64,000 nucleotides of DNA. It comes from JACVRW01 sp963771715 (GTDB taxonomy: Bacteria > Actinomycetota > Thermoleophilia > Solirubrobacterales > Thermoleophilaceae). The stretch covers positions 372,001 through 436,000 of the forward strand of contig CAVYUQ010000003.1 of the NCBI GenBank assembly GCA_963771715.1, read 5' to 3'. Of the stretch, positions 61,926 to 64,000 are shown one piece after another (position 1 is the stretch's first letter; each line of letters starts with the position of its first letter). The notes beneath the pieces are model-generated. The model was not told the DNA's origin. It made no database searches and worked only from the letters and a program-made list of their open reading frames with translations. The position numbers were made by a program, and so were the translations under genes.

Positions 61926-63794
61926 TTAGCCACCCTGAACCGTGAGCGCCCGCTCGACCGACAGCTCGGCGACCGCGCCGGCCAGCGCCGCGGCGTCACC
62001 CGCGTAGACGAGCTCCTCGATGCGGGCGAAGGCGCCCTCCACCCATTCGGGTGCAACCGGCGGCCGCACTGCGCAGACGATCTTCTCGGCGGGAGTGGAC
62101 TCCGGGCGCTCGCCGGGATTGAAGAGCTCCTCGTGGATCTTCTCGCCGGGACGCCGCCCCACGATCTCGATGCCGATGTCCACCTCCGGCTCGAGGCCGG
62201 CCAGGCGGATCATGTTGCCGGCGAGCTCGATGATCTTCACCGGTTCGCCCATCTCGAGCACGAACACCTCGCCGCCGGTGGAGAGCTCCCCCGAGCGGAT
62301 GATGAGCTGGACGGCCTCGGGGATCGTCATGAAGTAGCGCGTCATCTTCTCGTCGGTGACCGTGACCGGGCCGCCCTGCGCGATCTGGCGCCGGAAGATC
62401 GGCACCACGGAGCCGGACGATCCGAGCACGTTGCCGAACCGGACCGACGCGTAGCGCGTGCCCTTCCAGCGGTTCTGCGCAGCCTCAACGGCCCACTCCG
62501 CGAGCGCCTTCGAGGCGCCCATCACCGTGGCCGGGCTCACGGCCTTGTCGGTCGAGACCAGCACGAAGCGCTCCGTCCCCGCCTCGCCGGCCGCCGCGGC
62601 GACGATGCGCGTGGCCACCGCGTTGTTTCGCACGGCCTCCACCGGGTTCTCCTCCATCAGCGGCACGTGCTTGTAGGCGGCCGCGTGGAAGACGACGGAG
62701 GGCTGGTACTCGGTGAAGATCTCGCGCACGCGGGTGGCGTCCTTGCAGTCGGCCAGCACCGGCGCGGAGCGCGCGAAATGGCGCTCCTCCTCGAGCTCGC
62801 GCCGCACCTCGAAGAGCGCGTTCTCGGAGTTCTCCACCAGCACGAGCTGCTTCGCGCCCACGCGCGCGATCTGGCGGCAGAGCTCGGCGCCGATCGAGCC
62901 GCCTGCACCCGTGACGAGCACCGTGCGGCCGCGCAGGTAGGCCCCCACGCGGTCGATCTCGACCCGCACCGGATCGCGTCCGAGCACGTCCTCCACGCGC
63001 ACCTCGCGGACCTGCCGCATCAGGTTCACGCCGCCGGAGAGCAGCTCGAAGGTAGTCGGCAGGGTGCGCACGGGGATGCTGCGCTCGCGGCAGGCGGTGA
63101 CCACCTGCTGGCGGATCGTGCCGGGCGCCGAGGGGATCGCGATGATCACCTCGTCGGGCTGCACCCCGTCGAGGATGCGCGGCAGCTCGGGCGTGCCGCC
63201 GAGCACCTTGATGCCGGCGATGCGCATGCCCTGCTTGCGCGGGTCGTCGTCCACGAAGCCCACCGGGGCGCTGCGCAGGCCGGGGTTGCGGCGCAGCTCG
63301 AACGCCACCTGCTGGCCACCGTTGCCGGCCCCCACGATCAACACCTCGTTCGCCGCCCGCTCGAGGATCGCGCCGCGCATGGGCCGCTCCACGATCGCCC
63401 GCACGGCGAAGCGCGCGCCGCTCACGAAGACGAGCGAGAGCAGGAAGTCGAGGGCGAGGACGCCGCGCGGTGGGTCGTGTCGGCCGATCGAGAAGAGGAA
63501 CAGCACCACGATCAGCCCGACGGTCGAGACGATCACGGCCTTCAGGATCGACTCGAAGTCCTTCTGGTCGACGAAGCGCCAGAGCTTCGAGTAGAGCCCG
63601 AACATCGCGAAGATCACGAGCTTCATCGCGACCGTGAGGGCGATCGTGTCCCACAGCAGCGTGTCGTACCGGTCCGGAATGCCCGAGTCGAAACGCAGGA
63701 TGTAGGCCAGGTAGTAGGCCAGTCCGAGCAGGCAGGCGTCGACGCCAACCTGTCCCAGGCGTCGGACGTTCACGGATGTGGTCAGCGATCTCAT
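61926..63794 (-). CDS. CapD/PglF-type nucleotide-sugar 4,6-dehydratase
   Basis: 622 residues. Four N-terminal transmembrane helices, then a Rossmann CoA-binding-like domain (EVLIVGAGNGGQQVAFEL), then an extended SDR domain (VLVTGAGGSIGAELCRQIAR). The SDR catalytic region reads VSTDKAVSPATVMGASKALAEW, where Met stands at the usual Tyr place as in UDP-GlcNAc 4,6-dehydratases such as PglF. RFGNVLGSSGSVVPIFRRQI is the family C-region. It makes the 4-keto-6-deoxy sugar that an aminotransferase and the formyltransferase at 55.9 kb could convert to a formamido sugar. Its start overlaps the upstream gene as ATGA. Confidence 0.93.
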   Translation of the reverse strand: MRSLTTSVNVRRLGQVGVDACLLGLAYYLAYILRFDSGIPDRYDTLLWDTIALTVAMKLVIFAMFGLYSKLWRFVDQKDFESILKAVIVSTVGLIVVLFLFSIGRHDPPRGVLALDFLLSLVFVSGARFAVRAIVERPMRGAILERAANEVLIVGAGNGGQQVAFELRRNPGLRSAPVGFVDDDPRKQGMRIAGIKVLGGTPELPRILDGVQPDEVIIAIPSAPGTIRQQVVTACRERSIPVRTLPTTFELLSGGVNLMRQVREVRVEDVLGRDPVRVEIDRVGAYLRGRTVLVTGAGGSIGAELCRQIARVGAKQLVLVENSENALFEVRRELEEERHFARSAPVLADCKDATRVREIFTEYQPSVVFHAAAYKHVPLMEENPVEAVRNNAVATRIVAAAAGEAGTERFVLVSTDKAVSPATVMGASKALAEWAVEAAQNRWKGTRYASVRFGNVLGSSGSVVPIFRRQIAQGGPVTVTDEKMTRYFMTIPEAVQLIIRSGELSTGGEVFVLEMGEPVKIIELAGNMIRLAGLEPEVDIGIEIVGRRPGEKIHEELFNPGERPESTPAEKIVCAVRPPVAPEWVEGAFARIEELVYAGDAAALAGAVAELSVERALTVQGG

Positions 63795-64000
63795 CGATCA
63801 GCGGCCGAAAGGAGCAGTCTGACGAGTTCGCGCGGGTCTCGCCGTATACGCAAGCTAGCGTGCTCGGGACGCCGTTCCAGGCTCACGTCGTCCGCATCGG
63901 TGAGCCTGCGCAGGCGGCCCTCGCGCAGCAGCGCCTCGTCGACGGCGCCGAGGCGGCCCTCGAACGTCGTGTAGACGGGCGTGCCGAGGGCCACGGCCTC
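63791..64000 (-). CDS. Glycosyltransferase, DUF354-like, C-terminal part only
   Basis: The frame is open to the window edge, so the N-terminus lies beyond it. The visible 69-70 residues begin EAVALGTPVYTTFEGRLGAVDEAL and continue LREGRLRRLTDADDV, which matches the end of DUF354-type glycosyltransferases (GT-B fold): the GTP-x-Y-T strand contacts the donor. The stop forms an ATGA overlap with the CapD-type gene, so it is the upstream gene of the same operon. Family assignment from so short a fragment is moderate. Confidence 0.7.
   Translation of the reverse strand, partial: EAVALGTPVYTTFEGRLGAVDEALLREGRLRRLTDADDVSLERRPEHASLRIRRDPRELVRLLLSAADR

Noticed and set aside
62133..63974. 613-codon plus-strand open frame
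   Set aside because: Antisense to the CapD-type dehydratase; no recognisable motif.

Overview
The window is high-GC bacterial DNA, dense with genes and with few gaps longer than 200 bases. The gene content points to an actinobacterium, most likely class Thermoleophilia (Solirubrobacterales or a relative). It includes an ECF sigma factor with a zinc-binding anti-sigma factor, MocR and DUF3105 proteins, a LytR_C protein, a form II cox-type molybdenum hydroxylase operon, TAT and lipoprotein exports, and runs of genes joined by 4-base stop/start overlaps. The taxonomic call is inference from gene content, not a computed placement.

Layout. 1-7.4 kb: two tandem sulfatase-like lipoproteins, lipoate biosynthesis (lipB-lipA), a rhomboid protease, a two-helix membrane peptide and a D,D-carboxypeptidase. 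7.4-12.5 kb: a PD-(D/E)XK endonuclease-like gene ending one base from the 3' end of tRNA-Ala(UGC), glutamate dehydrogenase, an acidic protein, a HAMP-GAF-GGDEF diguanylate cyclase and tRNA-Ala(CGC). 12.6-19.2 kb: a TAT-exported amine oxidase, several secreted or hypothetical proteins, an ECF sigma/anti-sigma pair, a DoxX-like protein and a CHRD protein. 19.2-25.8 kb: a five-gene minus-strand operon in which every junction is a 4-base overlap (DUF362, membrane-anchored GMC/long-chain-alcohol-oxidase-like protein, small membrane protein, FAD-linked lactone-oxidase-like protein, Vps62-like membrane protein). 25.9-34.1 kb: TetR/cupin, nitrilase plus polyamine-type binding lipoprotein with a divergent TetR, a Kelch lipoprotein, MocR, and MarR/esterase. 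34.1-42.1 kb: a nine-gene cox operon (coxS-L-M-D-E, two XdhC parts, mocA-like, coxG). 42.1-45.4 kb: an alpha/beta hydrolase, a DUF3105 protein and a PGRP-type amidase. 45.5-64 kb: an exopolysaccharide locus (sugar phosphate transferase, GT4, GT2, Wzy-like polymerase, GT-C-like membrane protein, PQQ-type propeller, FlgD-like envelope protein, second GT4, sugar formyltransferase, CapD/PglF-type dehydratase, and a partial DUF354-like glycosyltransferase). That locus also holds a 1179-residue cyclase/ATPase/TPR signalling protein and a LytR_C protein with a long Pro/Ala/Gly spacer.

Two features cut across the whole window. First, eight genes are interrupted by nine frame breaks, and each one is resolved by removing exactly one base. 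This uniformity looks like insertion-type sequence error more than independent gene death. Second, two genes in coupled operons (coxD and a GT2 gene) have no ATG, GTG or TTG start and appear to begin at CTG inside a CTGA overlap with the preceding stop.

The most distinctive material is the GMC/lactone-oxidase/Vps62 operon, the endonuclease-like gene abutting tRNA-Ala, and the CTGA starts. I see no CRISPR array, insertion sequence, integrase or prophage.
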